NCBI GenBank assembly: GCA_964473155.1 | Contig: CAYYNT010000015.1 | Location: forward strand, 1 to 64,000 | DNA length: 64,000 bases | Reading direction: 5' to 3' | Source: JAJFUG01 sp964473155 | GTDB taxonomy: Bacteria; Gemmatimonadota; Glassbacteria; GWA2-58-10 | Part shown: piece after piece, positions 54,461 to 62,536 of the stretch | Position numbering within the stretch: position 1 is the stretch's first letter | Layout of the letters: every line of letters starts with the position of its first letter | The notes under the pieces: generated by a model | What the model was told of the DNA's origin: nothing | Database searches by the model: none | The model's input: the letters and a program-made list of their open reading frames with translations, nothing else | Made by a program: the position numbers and the translations under genes

Positions 54461-55315
54461 ATGATTCTGGTGATCGGGGCCACTGGCAACGTAGGCCGGG
54501 AGCTTGTGCGCGAGCTTTCCGCGGCCGGACAGACAGTCCGGGCCATGACCCGCGACCCCTCGCGGGCGGAAAGTCTGCGCCTTCCGGGCGTCGAGCTGGC
54601 GCAGGGCGACCTGGCCAGGCCCTCCAGCCTGAAAACAGCGTTCAAGGGCGTGGAGCGGGTTTTCCTGGCCAGCCCAGGCGGCCCCGGACAAGTGGATGAG
54701 CAGAACGAGGCGTTCAAGCGGGCGAAAAAAGCCGGCGCGGGCCTTCTGGTCAAGCTCTCCGCCATGGGAGTCTCGGCCGATTCGCCCTCGCAGATATTCC
54801 GCTGGCACGCCCAGAACGAGCTGAAACTGGCCAAGTCCGGGCTGCCGCACGTGATTCTGCGGCCGAATTTTTTCATGCAGAACACGCTCGGGTACGCCGC
54901 CACGATCCGGGAGCAGGGCGCATTCTACGCGCCCCTGGGCCAGGGACGGGCCAGCCAGGTGGACGTGCGCGATATCGCCGCCGCCGCGCGGGCTATCCTG
55001 ACCGGCCAGGTCCATGCCGAAAACGAATACGTCCTTACCGGCCCGGAAAGCATCACCGCCTCCCGGCTGGCCGAGGTGCTGAGCGAGGAGCTGGGCCGCG
55101 AGGTGCGCTATATACCGGTCACAGCCGAGGCCGCCGCCGCCTCGATGATCCGCTCCGGGACGCCCGAGTGGCTGGCCCGCGACCTGCCGAAAATCATGGC
55201 CTACTGGGCCGAAAGCCATAACGACCATGTGTCAGGGGATATAGAACAACTGACCGGGAAGCCGCCGCGGGATTTCCGCCAGTTCGTGCGGGAGAACCGG
55301 GCCACGTTCGAATAG
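54461..55315 (+). CDS. NmrA-like NAD(P)-binding atypical SDR
   Basis: A 284-residue atypical short-chain dehydrogenase. ILVIGATGNVGRELVREL is the Rossmann glycine motif, VELAQGDLARP the strand-3 Asp motif, and LRPNFFMQN a family motif. It resembles NmrA regulators and quinone-reductase-type QorB. The start is set at ATG 54461, four bases after GGAGG (ATG 54458 is too close). It lies 47 bp after the GH116 gene and a terminator follows it. Confidence 0.88.
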   Translation: MILVIGATGNVGRELVRELSAAGQTVRAMTRDPSRAESLRLPGVELAQGDLARPSSLKTAFKGVERVFLASPGGPGQVDEQNEAFKRAKKAGAGLLVKLSAMGVSADSPSQIFRWHAQNELKLAKSGLPHVILRPNFFMQNTLGYAATIREQGAFYAPLGQGRASQVDVRDIAAAARAILTGQVHAENEYVLTGPESITASRLAEVLSEELGREVRYIPVTAEAAAASMIRSGTPEWLARDLPKIMAYWAESHNDHVSGDIEQLTGKPPRDFRQFVRENRATFE

Positions 55316-55350
55316 GTTCATGTGAGCAGTTGTTTCCAGCCTGAAAATCC

Positions 55351-55377
55351 GGGGGCTGTCTCCAAAGCCCCCTTTTT
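55351..55377 (+). terminator. Rho-independent terminator after the NmrA-like gene
   Basis: GGGGGCT (55351-55357), 8-base loop, AGCCCCC (55366-55372), then TTTTT. Confidence 0.85.
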
Positions 55378-55431
55378 GCTCTTTGCGAATTGATCCAATC
55401 TCTATTTGCTTGAAATTAAAGTAGTTCCGTA

Positions 55432-55453
55432 GGGGCACGGCGCGCTGTGCCCC
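55432..55453. repeat. GC-rich palindromic repeat, copy A
   Basis: A 22-bp near-perfect palindrome, GGGGCACGGCG facing CGCTGTGCCCC, one base different from copies B and C. Lies in the gap 55316-55503. Confidence 0.7.
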
Positions 55454-55503
55454 ATTTAAAACTATTAGGACGGCCCTCGTTTTTCTCGCGGCAAATTCAG
55501 ATT

Positions 55504-56193
55504 TTACAGCTTGAAGCTCAAAGCCAGGCAGCTCTGGTGGATACGTATCCAGTCGGGTGAGGATTTGGCGCGCGAGGAATTGATCATGTAATAGAGCAGC
55601 AGGTCGTAGCGGGGAGACAGGGGCAGGGACACCCCCGTGGAGAACTCGCTCGGGTCGGCCGAGGCGCGACGGACCCGGCGCTGCATGGTGAAATAGTGAT
55701 CGTAGTACACCCAGGCCCGTCCGGCGCGCTCGTGAAATCTGAATCCGCGATTCAGGCGAAGTAGCGGGCGGAGGTATATCAACCGGAAATCTTCCTCGAT
55801 GTTCAATTGGAGGCGCGGGCGGCAATCGATCTCCCAGCGTCCTAAACGCAGAAGGCTCAGGGTGGGATCGATCAGAACGTAATGGTTGGAGCGCCAGCCC
55901 TCCACGTTCTCCCTGTCCTGGAAACGGTAAAGAATGGGCATGCGCAGCCTTTTGAACGCTGCGGGACGGTATTCGACGCCCAGATCGGTCAGGAACATGA
56001 AAAAATCACTCATTCCCTCGCGGTAACGTGTCTGTGTTGTTCCGCGCAAGTACCATTCCTTCGATGCCTTCCAGTTCGCGCCAACCTGAAAACGCTGGGC
56101 AAAGGAATGCTCGTCCGCGGCCAAAGCCACCGGAAACAAATAAGGCAACACCAGCAGAAAAAGATAGAAAAAGACATTCCTCAGTTGCACCAT
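55504..56193 (-). CDS. DUF2490-family outer-membrane protein
   Basis: A 229-residue protein with a signal peptide ending near VALAAD. The mature part is rich in alternating, aromatic-ended strands (YLRGTTQTRYREG, MPILYRFQD, RPRLQLNIEEDFRLIYLRPLLRLNRGF, YDLLLYYMINS) and ends in Phe-Lys-Leu, as expected for an outer-membrane beta-barrel of the DUF2490 type. Function in the family is unknown. ATG 56193 has GGAG six bases upstream; a TTG at 56205 is the longer alternative. Confidence 0.82.
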   Translation of the reverse strand: MVQLRNVFFYLFLLVLPYLFPVALAADEHSFAQRFQVGANWKASKEWYLRGTTQTRYREGMSDFFMFLTDLGVEYRPAAFKRLRMPILYRFQDRENVEGWRSNHYVLIDPTLSLLRLGRWEIDCRPRLQLNIEEDFRLIYLRPLLRLNRGFRFHERAGRAWVYYDHYFTMQRRVRRASADPSEFSTGVSLPLSPRYDLLLYYMINSSRAKSSPDWIRIHQSCLALSFKL

Positions 56194-56224
56194 TCGATTC
56201 TCCAAACCTGGGGCAAATGATGAA

Positions 56225-56246
56225 GGGGCACGGCGCGCCGTGCCCC
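56225..56246. repeat. GC-rich palindromic repeat, copy B
   Basis: A perfect 22-bp palindrome (GGGGCACGGCG and its complement), between the aldolase and DUF2490 genes. It could act as a hairpin for the aldolase transcript. Confidence 0.75.
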
Positions 56247-56279
56247 TTTTATCATCCTGCTCAGGCTGTCAGTGGCAAA

Positions 56280-57287
56280 TCAAATCCAGCCCTTGGCCTT
56301 GTAGACTTTCTTCATGTCCTCGAGGGTCTGGGCCTTGAGTCCCTCGGCCGAACCGGCGGTTCCCAGATCGCGCATCTTCTGCGCCACCAGCTTGGCCAGG
56401 GCCTCGCGGGCGGGCTTCAGGTAATCGCGCGGATCGAACTTTTCCGGGGTCTCGACAAACACCTTGCGGATCGCTCCCGTGATCGCGATACGGCCGTCGC
56501 TGTCGATATTGACCTTGCGCACGCCGAACGGAATCACGCTCTGTATCTGGTCCATCGGCACGCCCTTGGCGTTGGGCATCTTGCCACCGTATTTGTTGAC
56601 GATATCTACCAGTTCCTGGGGCACGCTGGAGCTGCCGTGCATCACCATGTGCAGGTCGGGCATGCGGGCGTTGATCTCTTTCACGATATGCAGGGCCAGC
56701 TTAGGCTCGGTCTTGAACTTGTAGGCCCCGTGGCTGGTGCCGATAGCCACCGCCAGGGCATCGACCTGCGTCCTCTTGACAAACTCGATGGCCTGGTCCG
56801 GGTCGGTCAGATGAACCTGGCCGCTGCCCACGCCATCCTCTATCCCACCCAGAGTGCCCAGCTCGCCCTCGACAGTCACTCCCAGCGGGTGGGCATACTC
56901 GGCCACCGCGCGGGTGACCGCCACATTCTCCTCGAAAGTGGTCGGGGTCTTGCTGTCCTCCTTGAGTGACCCGTCGATCATCACGCTGGTGAATCCCAGA
57001 GCGATTGCTTCCTTGCAGGTTTCGAGGCTGTTGCCATGGTCCAGGTGCAGGGCCACCGGTATATCGGGGTTCTCCTCCGCCGCGGCCAACATCAGGTACT
57101 TCAGGTAGGTGAAATTGCTGTACTTGAGCGCGCCGCGGCTGGCCTGGATGATAACGACCGACTTGGTCTCGCGGGCCGCCATCATGATCGCCTGGATCTG
57201 CTCCATGTTGTTGACATTGTATGCGCCGACCGCGAAATTGCCTTTAGCGGCCACTTCCAGCAATTGTTTCATCGGAACCAGAGGCAT
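56280..57287 (-). CDS. fba: Class II fructose-bisphosphate aldolase
   Basis: A 335-residue zinc aldolase joining or cleaving fructose-1,6-bisphosphate in glycolysis/gluconeogenesis. VAVHLDHGNSLE-type motif (HLDHG) carries zinc ligand and catalytic Asp, VTVEGELGTLGG the conserved Glu loop, and the second and third zinc His appear in GTSHGAYK and VMHGSSSVP. GVRKVNIDSDGR is the phosphate-binding end. I start at ATG 57287, eight bases behind AGGAG; ATG 57293 is only two bases away from it. Confidence 0.95.
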   Translation of the reverse strand: MPLVPMKQLLEVAAKGNFAVGAYNVNNMEQIQAIMMAARETKSVVIIQASRGALKYSNFTYLKYLMLAAAEENPDIPVALHLDHGNSLETCKEAIALGFTSVMIDGSLKEDSKTPTTFEENVAVTRAVAEYAHPLGVTVEGELGTLGGIEDGVGSGQVHLTDPDQAIEFVKRTQVDALAVAIGTSHGAYKFKTEPKLALHIVKEINARMPDLHMVMHGSSSVPQELVDIVNKYGGKMPNAKGVPMDQIQSVIPFGVRKVNIDSDGRIAITGAIRKVFVETPEKFDPRDYLKPAREALAKLVAQKMRDLGTAGSAEGLKAQTLEDMKKVYKAKGWI

Positions 57288-57521
57288 TGTCATCACTCCT
57301 TTTGCCGTTGAAAGATCGGTATATTCAGGAAAACTCACATCGTCCTCACGGGTGGGAAAGTCCGGCTTTCCCCTGCAAACTCTTGTATAATAACAATCGT
57401 CGGCGTAAAAAGCAACTATTAGTCCCGGCGTATTGTTTATAAGGCCCTCCGGTTAGATTTCAGGAACCTTTCCGCTCCTTTTCGCGACATATATTACGGT
57501 GACAGGAAAACAGGAGCGCCC

Positions 57522-58076
57522 CTGAACAGGAACGAAACTTATATCGAGCTGTTAGTCCTGCGCTGCCGCCGCGGCGACATGGCTGCTTTCCGCGAGATAG
57601 TGGCTCTCTGGGAGCGCCGTCTGTTCTTCTACCTCAGGCGGCTGGCCGGGGATGAGCAGGAGGCCTGGGACCTGCTGCAGCAGACCTGGCTCAAGGCCCT
57701 GCGCGGGATCGGCTCCATCCGCGAGCCGCGCCGCCTGAGCGCCTGGCTCTACACACTGGCCCGGCGAGCCGCCGCGGACCGGATACGCGAGCTGGCCGCG
57801 GACAGGCAGCATCGAGCCGATCAATCCGAGCTGGAAGCACTTGCGGATGAAAGCCCCGGCCCGGAGGAGTTCGAGAACGCGGCCCTGGTGCACCGGGCAC
57901 TGGACAGGCTGGAGCTGGCCCAGCGCGAGATATTGACCCTGTTCTTCCTGGAGGATTTCTCACTGGCCGATATTGGCGACATCCTCGGATTGCCGCCGGG
58001 GACGGTCAAAAGCCGCCTGCACCGGGCCAAAGCCGCCCTGCGGGAAATAATTCAAAGGGAAGGAGGAGAACGATGA
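57522..58076 (+). CDS. ECF-type RNA polymerase sigma factor, copy 1 (probable CTG start)
   Basis: A 184-residue sigma70 region 2/region 4 protein. Region 2 runs from AFREIVALWERRLFFYLRR to DLLQQTWLKALRGI; region 4 has LELAQREILTLFFLEDFSLADIGDILGLPPGTVKSRLHRA. The reading frame is conserved upstream of ATG 57579: residues ELLVLRCRRGD match ELLILRCRRGD of copy 2. The frame has no ATG, GTG or TTG there; CTG 57522 after AGGAG (57512-57516) fits. Bases 57588-58029 appear identical to 58785-59226. Its stop overlaps the start of the membrane partner gene by 4 bp. Confidence 0.9.
   Translation: MNRNETYIELLVLRCRRGDMAAFREIVALWERRLFFYLRRLAGDEQEAWDLLQQTWLKALRGIGSIREPRRLSAWLYTLARRAAADRIRELAADRQHRADQSELEALADESPGPEEFENAALVHRALDRLELAQREILTLFFLEDFSLADIGDILGLPPGTVKSRLHRAKAALREIIQREGGER
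57588..58029 (+). repeat. 442-bp exact duplicated block, copy 1
   Basis: Most of the sigma-factor gene. By reading, every base equals 58785-59226, offset 1197. Identity stops sharply at both ends. Confidence 0.9.
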
Positions 58077-58651
58077 GCGACAGACATGACAAACTTCGCG
58101 ACACCCTTCTTTCCCTCGAACCGGTCAATCCAGACCTTCATGCAAGATACAAAGAGGAGATGGAAAAGATGTTAACTCAGGAAATAACCGGACTGAGACG
58201 GTTCGGTTTCTGGGCCAGGGACTTTGTCCTTCTTCTTTTCGGCCTGGCACTGGTTTTCAGCGCATTGTTCAACCGTCCTGTCGACCTTCCGGAAGCCGGA
58301 CGCTGGCTGTGGGGACTGTCCGGGGTGTTCACTATCGGTGTGGCCATGCTGGGTCTGCGCCTGGTCTGGAAAAAGAACATGGACCTGCGGAAAGATTCGA
58401 ACCTCATAACACGATACGGTTCCGCCGGATTAATGATAGTGGCCTTCGCGCTGATTTTTACCGGCTTGTTTTTCGGGGACGTTCAGGGAATGGTGACAAT
58501 GACCCCCATCGCCCTGCTGATAATAGCTTTGGCCATCCTGATCGGCATCGACAACCGCGTGCAGCAGTCCGAACTGAACATATGCGAGAAGCTGCTGGAG
58601 ATCGAAATGCAGTTGGCTGAACTGAAGCAAGACCGTGTTTCCAAACGCTGA
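58073..58651 (+). CDS. Membrane partner of ECF sigma factor, copy 1 (anti-sigma-like)
   Basis: A 192-residue protein with a cytoplasmic N-terminus (about 45 residues, containing VNPDLHARYKEEMEKM), four hydrophobic helices in two pairs, and a C-terminal amphipathic helix rich in Glu/Gln. It overlaps the sigma factor gene by 4 bp (ATGA) and has a paralogue in the same position behind copy 2. Position and topology fit an anti-sigma or sigma-controlling membrane protein, but it has no zinc-binding anti-sigma HxxxCxxC motif. Function is therefore inference from context. Confidence 0.7.
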   Translation: MSDRHDKLRDTLLSLEPVNPDLHARYKEEMEKMLTQEITGLRRFGFWARDFVLLLFGLALVFSALFNRPVDLPEAGRWLWGLSGVFTIGVAMLGLRLVWKKNMDLRKDSNLITRYGSAGLMIVAFALIFTGLFFGDVQGMVTMTPIALLIIALAILIGIDNRVQQSELNICEKLLEIEMQLAELKQDRVSKR

Positions 58652-58676
58652 CAGCATTCTCAGAGGCGAGCCGCCC

Positions 58677-59273
58677 GTGACAGACACCAACCCTGAATCG
58701 TATCCGGCCGAAATGGCCTCGGACAGGCAGGGAATATACTCCGAGCTGCTGATCCTGCGCTGCCGCCGCGGTGACATGGAAGCGTTCCGCGAGATAGTGG
58801 CTCTCTGGGAGCGCCGTCTGTTCTTCTACCTCAGGCGGCTGGCCGGGGATGAGCAGGAGGCCTGGGACCTGCTGCAGCAGACCTGGCTCAAGGCCCTGCG
58901 CGGGATCGGCTCCATCCGCGAGCCGCGCCGCCTGAGCGCCTGGCTCTACACACTGGCCCGGCGAGCCGCCGCGGACCGGATACGCGAGCTGGCCGCGGAC
59001 AGGCAGCATCGAGCCGATCAATCCGAGCTGGAAGCACTTGCGGATGAAAGCCCCGGCCCGGAGGAGTTCGAGAACGCGGCCCTGGTGCACCGGGCACTGG
59101 ACAGGCTGGAGCTGGCCCAGCGCGAGATATTGACCCTGTTCTTCCTGGAGGATTTCTCACTGGCCGATATTGGCGACATCCTCGGATTGCCGCCGGGGAC
59201 GGTCAAAAGCCGCCTGCACCGGGCCAGGGCAGCGTTGCGGGAAATACTTATCCGGGAAGGAGGCGTCTCGTGA
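58677..59273 (+). CDS. ECF-type RNA polymerase sigma factor, copy 2
   Basis: A 198-residue paralogue of the sigma factor at 57522, identical from FREIVALWERR to SRLHRA. Its N-terminus (TDTNPESYPAEMASDRQG) is unlike copy 1. I start it at GTG 58677 behind AGAGGCGAG; the frame is open to 58635. It overlaps the second membrane-partner gene by 4 bp. The identical DNA-binding and core-binding domains mean both copies should recognise the same promoters; only their partners could differ in signal response. Confidence 0.9.
   Translation: MTDTNPESYPAEMASDRQGIYSELLILRCRRGDMEAFREIVALWERRLFFYLRRLAGDEQEAWDLLQQTWLKALRGIGSIREPRRLSAWLYTLARRAAADRIRELAADRQHRADQSELEALADESPGPEEFENAALVHRALDRLELAQREILTLFFLEDFSLADIGDILGLPPGTVKSRLHRARAALREILIREGGVS
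58785..59226 (+). repeat. 442-bp exact duplicated block, copy 2
   Basis: Second copy of the block at 57588-58029. After it, sequence diverges at once (CAGGGC against CAAAGC). Confidence 0.9.
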
Positions 59274-59890
59274 GCGATAACCGGGAACAATTGCGGGAAC
59301 GCCTTCTGTCTCAGGAACAGATCAATCCGGTCCTTCACAGCAAATACAAAGAGGAGATGGAAAAGATGTTCATAGAGAAACTGTCCGCACCTAAGACCGC
59401 CGGGACATTCATCCTGTCCGGGCTGCGCCTGCTTATCGGCCTGGTCCAGATTTTCATGGGGGCATTCGATTATATCCCTTCGTTCGGTTTTATAAAAGTC
59501 CCGAACCCGTTGGGAATTCCGTTTGTTTTACGCATTTTACTCGTGTCAGTCGGTCTCGTGCTTGTGCTCCTGTCGCTCAAGGGATTGGACCTGGTGCGGC
59601 GTGGTGAATACGACCGTAACCGGGACGTGAAGCACATTGCCTGGCTCAAAGCCTCGCTGGGTTATGCGGCCGCGATCCTGGTCATGGTGGCGGGGTCCAT
59701 GGTAGGAAATTTTCAACTCGAATTGGTCTTGTTCACCATGGCTCTCGTGTTTCTGGTGATATCGGCTCTGCCTCTGCTTTTCGAGAAAATCAACCGGGCT
59801 GATCTGGACACCCGCCAGAAGCTTCTTGAAATCGAGCTGCGTCTGGTCGCCCTGGATGAGAGGCTGGGGGGACGGGAACCAAAAACCTGA
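59270..59890 (+). CDS. Membrane partner of ECF sigma factor, copy 2 (anti-sigma-like)
   Basis: A 206-residue paralogue of the protein at 58073. The cytoplasmic N-termini are similar (INPVLHSKYKEEMEKM in this one) and the C-terminal helices align (RQKLLEIELRL against CEKLLEIEMQL), but the four membrane helices have diverged widely. This contrasts with the identical sigma factors just upstream. GTG 59270 overlaps the sigma factor stop. No zinc anti-sigma motif. Confidence 0.7.
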   Translation: MSDNREQLRERLLSQEQINPVLHSKYKEEMEKMFIEKLSAPKTAGTFILSGLRLLIGLVQIFMGAFDYIPSFGFIKVPNPLGIPFVLRILLVSVGLVLVLLSLKGLDLVRRGEYDRNRDVKHIAWLKASLGYAAAILVMVAGSMVGNFQLELVLFTMALVFLVISALPLLFEKINRADLDTRQKLLEIELRLVALDERLGGREPKT

Positions 59891-59953
59891 AATAATTATT
59901 CCCCTGAAAATTCTTAACCGCTTGAAAATAAACCATCAACCCGAGAGGCTGAG

Positions 59954-60805
59954 GTGAATACGGTATCTTGCGCCTATCCCTGGAGAAAACTGTTTCTCCT
60001 GACCGCGCTGCTGTTCTTGCTCTCGCGCCTGACTGATCTTCTGTTCGGGTTCCCGCTCAGTGTTCCGGGAGCTTCGCCGGTTGTATTGTATTTAAGCCTC
60101 CTGGCGGAGGCCGCCCTCAAGGCCGCCGTGATCCTGGAACTCGTGCGCAGGTCATCGTGGAGGGGGCTCAAGCTGGGCCTCGCGGTCTTCACGGTCTATT
60201 TCGGCGTTGTGGGGGTGCTTACCGGCATAGAGTCCCTGATTTTCCTGAGCGAACTGAACAAGATGTCCCCGCGGGATGTCTGCCTGGGCACGGCCCAGGG
60301 ATTTTTGACAGCCGTGGCTCTTGGCTGGATGGCCGCCGCTACAGCCGGTCCGGCTCAGGAGCTGTCCGGCGAAAAGGCGGCGTCCAGGCGCCTCCCCGGC
60401 CCTGAGCCGCGTCGCTGGGTCTGGAGAATGACACTCGTGGCCCTGGTGTACATCCCGATCTTCTTCCTGTTCGGGGCGTTTGTCGCCATGCCCCTGGCCG
60501 GCCCGGCTTTCCACGAGTTCTACCGTGACCTTAAGCCGACAGCCTGGCTGCCGCTTATCGAGATCGTGCGCGGATATATCTGGGCCCTTCTCGCCGTCCT
60601 GATTGTCAGCATGCTCGCTGTGGGCCTGAACAAAGCCGCCCTTCTGACCGGACTGACTTTCTCTCTCCTGATGGGCGCGATGCTGATCGCTCCCAACCCG
60701 ATAATCGATTCGGACAGGCTGCGCTGGAGCCATTTCGTGGAGGTCTCGACCTCCAATTTTCTGTTCGGCTGGCTGGCGGTGAGGATCCTGACCCAAGATA
60801 AATAG
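59954..60805 (+). CDS. Polytopic membrane protein of unknown function
   Basis: A 283-residue protein with about seven hydrophobic segments in two blocks (about residues 10-130 and 155-275), separated by a charged linker (ELSGEKAASRRLPGPEPRRW). I do not recognise the family. The start is GTG 59954 behind GAGGCTGAG. It lies 63 bp after the second sigma/partner pair on the same strand and could be a target or part of that regulatory group. Confidence 0.65.
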   Translation: MNTVSCAYPWRKLFLLTALLFLLSRLTDLLFGFPLSVPGASPVVLYLSLLAEAALKAAVILELVRRSSWRGLKLGLAVFTVYFGVVGVLTGIESLIFLSELNKMSPRDVCLGTAQGFLTAVALGWMAAATAGPAQELSGEKAASRRLPGPEPRRWVWRMTLVALVYIPIFFLFGAFVAMPLAGPAFHEFYRDLKPTAWLPLIEIVRGYIWALLAVLIVSMLAVGLNKAALLTGLTFSLLMGAMLIAPNPIIDSDRLRWSHFVEVSTSNFLFGWLAVRILTQDK

Positions 60806-60846
60806 CAACCGTAAAGGACCCTTGGGATTCTCTCAGTAGTCCTGAA

Positions 60847-60868
60847 GGGGCACGGCGCGCCGTGCCCC
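60847..60868. repeat. GC-rich palindromic repeat, copy C
   Basis: Same perfect 22-bp palindrome as at 56225, preceded by the same TGAA. Confidence 0.75.
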
Positions 60869-60935
60869 TGCGGAATTGCTTTTATCGAAAGAAATCCTCG
60901 CTGCTTGCTGCGGGTTGAAGCCTCTCAAATCCAGC

Positions 60936-60964
60936 GTAGGGGCGGGTTTGAAACCCGCCCCTAC
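60936..60964. repeat. GC-rich palindromic repeat, related type
   Basis: A perfect 29-bp palindrome: GTAGGGGCGGGTTT, a central G, and the complement. It shares the GTAGGGGC opening with copy A. Confidence 0.75.
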
Positions 60965-60973
60965 CTCTTGATT

Positions 60974-60993
60974 CCTCGCGGTTTGCCGCGGGG
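60974..60993. repeat. Short hairpin repeat beside the palindromes
   Basis: CCTCGCGG-TTTG-CCGCGGGG, a hairpin with a 4-base loop and one mismatch. A diverged version occurs near 60896. Confidence 0.5.
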
Positions 60994-61147
60994 GAGTTCA
61001 TTGCAAAAAGTTATAGCTTTCAACAATCGCAAGGATCGAAACCGGATTCCTTCTGGACAATCCATCTGTTTACAAAGCCTGTCGCAGGGATTAATTTATC
61101 CTCAGCCTTTCTTATTTTGAAAATCAATTCTGACGTAAAGAGGTTTC

Positions 61148-62536
61148 ATGCCTTCCGTGCTTGTGGTGGAAGATAACAAGACTCTCTGCGACGCCCTGAC
61201 AATCACCCTGACCAAGATGGGCCTTTCCGCCGAGGCGGTGGACAGCGGTGAATCCGCTCTGGCCCGCCTCCGGGACAACCGCTACGACCTGGTGATCACC
61301 GATTTCAAGCTGCCGGGGGCCAACGGCTTGGAGGTGCTGGAAACAGCCCGCAAGCTACAGCCTGACGCGGATGTGATCCTGATCACCGCGTTCGGCTCCG
61401 TTGAACTGGCTGTGGAGGCGATGAAATCAGGGGCCGTGGATTTCATGACCAAGGGCTTCACGCCCGAGGAATTCCGCCTGCGTGTGCAGAAAGCCCTGGC
61501 CGCCCGCGCGGATGCCGCTGAACGCAAACGTCTGTGCGAGGAGAACGAACGCCTGCGCGAGGACCTGGAGGCAATCGCAGGGGCGGGCCAGCTTGTGGGC
61601 GAAAGCCCGGCAATGCGCACCGTATTCGAAACCCTGGGCCGCGTGGCGGCCACTGACGCGAGCGTGCTGATAACCGGAGAGAGCGGCACGGGCAAGGAAC
61701 TGGCGGCAAGGGAGATACATGTAAAAAGCGTTCGACGCGACAAGCCCTTTGTCAAGGTTTCCTGCGGCGCGCTCAGCGAAAGCCTGCTGGAAAGCGAGTT
61801 GTTCGGACACGAAAAAGGCGCGTTCACCGGTTCGGTCAAGAGCCGCAAGGGGCGTTTCGAGCTGGCGGACAAAGGCACGATATTCCTGGACGAGATCGGG
61901 GACATATCTCCCACGGTGCAGGTCAAGCTTCTGCGCGTCCTTCAGGAACGGGAATTCGAGCGGGTGGGAGGAGAGAAGACCCTTTCGGTCAACGTGCGCC
62001 TGGTGAGCGCGACAAACAAGGACCTCAAGGCCGAGGTCCGGGAGGGACGGTTCAGGGAGGACCTGTTTTTCCGTCTGCACGTGGTCCCAATTCACCTTCC
62101 CCCGCTGCGCGAGCGCGAGGGCGACATCCCCCTGCTGGCCCGTCACCTCGCGGCCAAGGTCTGCCGCCGCATGAACCGTCCGCCCATAGTCATCGAGCCG
62201 GACGCGCTGGCGGTCCTTTCCTCGTACGCCTGGCCGGGCAACGTGCGCGAACTGGAAAACGTCATAGAGCGGGCCATCGTTCTCTGCCGCGGGGAAAGCC
62301 TGACCGCGTCGGATCTTCCCCCGCTGGCTGAAAGCGGACTGGAAATCCGTCTTCCTGAATCCGGCGTCCTGGACCTTGCAGCCACGCTCGAGGACATCGA
62401 AAAAAGGATTATCAGCCAGACCTTCCAGCGCTGCGGCGGGAACAAGACTCAGACCGCGCGCAGCCTGGGCATGAATACCAGCACATTGTATTACAAACTC
62501 GAGAAATACGGGCTGGTCGCTCCCGGCGGAAATTGA
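61148..62536 (+). CDS. Sigma54-dependent response regulator (NtrC/AtoC family)
   Basis: A 462-residue three-domain activator. The receiver (1-120) has D52 in TDFKLPG; the usual Lys-Pro pair near its end reads KG (MTKGF). The AAA+ domain (about 145-375) has Walker A GESGTGKE, the sigma54-contact loop as GAFTGS in place of GAFTGA, and IFLDEIGD. A Fis-type helix-turn-helix ends the protein (GGNKTQTARSLGMNTSTLYYKLEKYG). It activates sigma54 promoters after phosphorylation; no histidine kinase is adjacent, so its signal is unknown. Confidence 0.94.
   Translation: MPSVLVVEDNKTLCDALTITLTKMGLSAEAVDSGESALARLRDNRYDLVITDFKLPGANGLEVLETARKLQPDADVILITAFGSVELAVEAMKSGAVDFMTKGFTPEEFRLRVQKALAARADAAERKRLCEENERLREDLEAIAGAGQLVGESPAMRTVFETLGRVAATDASVLITGESGTGKELAAREIHVKSVRRDKPFVKVSCGALSESLLESELFGHEKGAFTGSVKSRKGRFELADKGTIFLDEIGDISPTVQVKLLRVLQEREFERVGGEKTLSVNVRLVSATNKDLKAEVREGRFREDLFFRLHVVPIHLPPLREREGDIPLLARHLAAKVCRRMNRPPIVIEPDALAVLSSYAWPGNVRELENVIERAIVLCRGESLTASDLPPLAESGLEIRLPESGVLDLAATLEDIEKRIISQTFQRCGGNKTQTARSLGMNTSTLYYKLEKYGLVAPGGN

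Larger units (their letters stand above)
60806..61147. other. Intergenic region rich in palindromes
   Basis: 342 bp before the NtrC-type gene. It contains the palindromes at 60847-60868, 60936-60964 and 60974-60993, and a weaker CCTCGCTG-CTTG-CTGCGGG relative near 60896. No ORF of note. AAAGAGG near 61137 is the ribosome site of the next gene. Confidence 0.65.

Noticed and set aside
57499..57501. GTG as start of sigma copy 1
   Set aside because: It is in another frame than the sigma factor.
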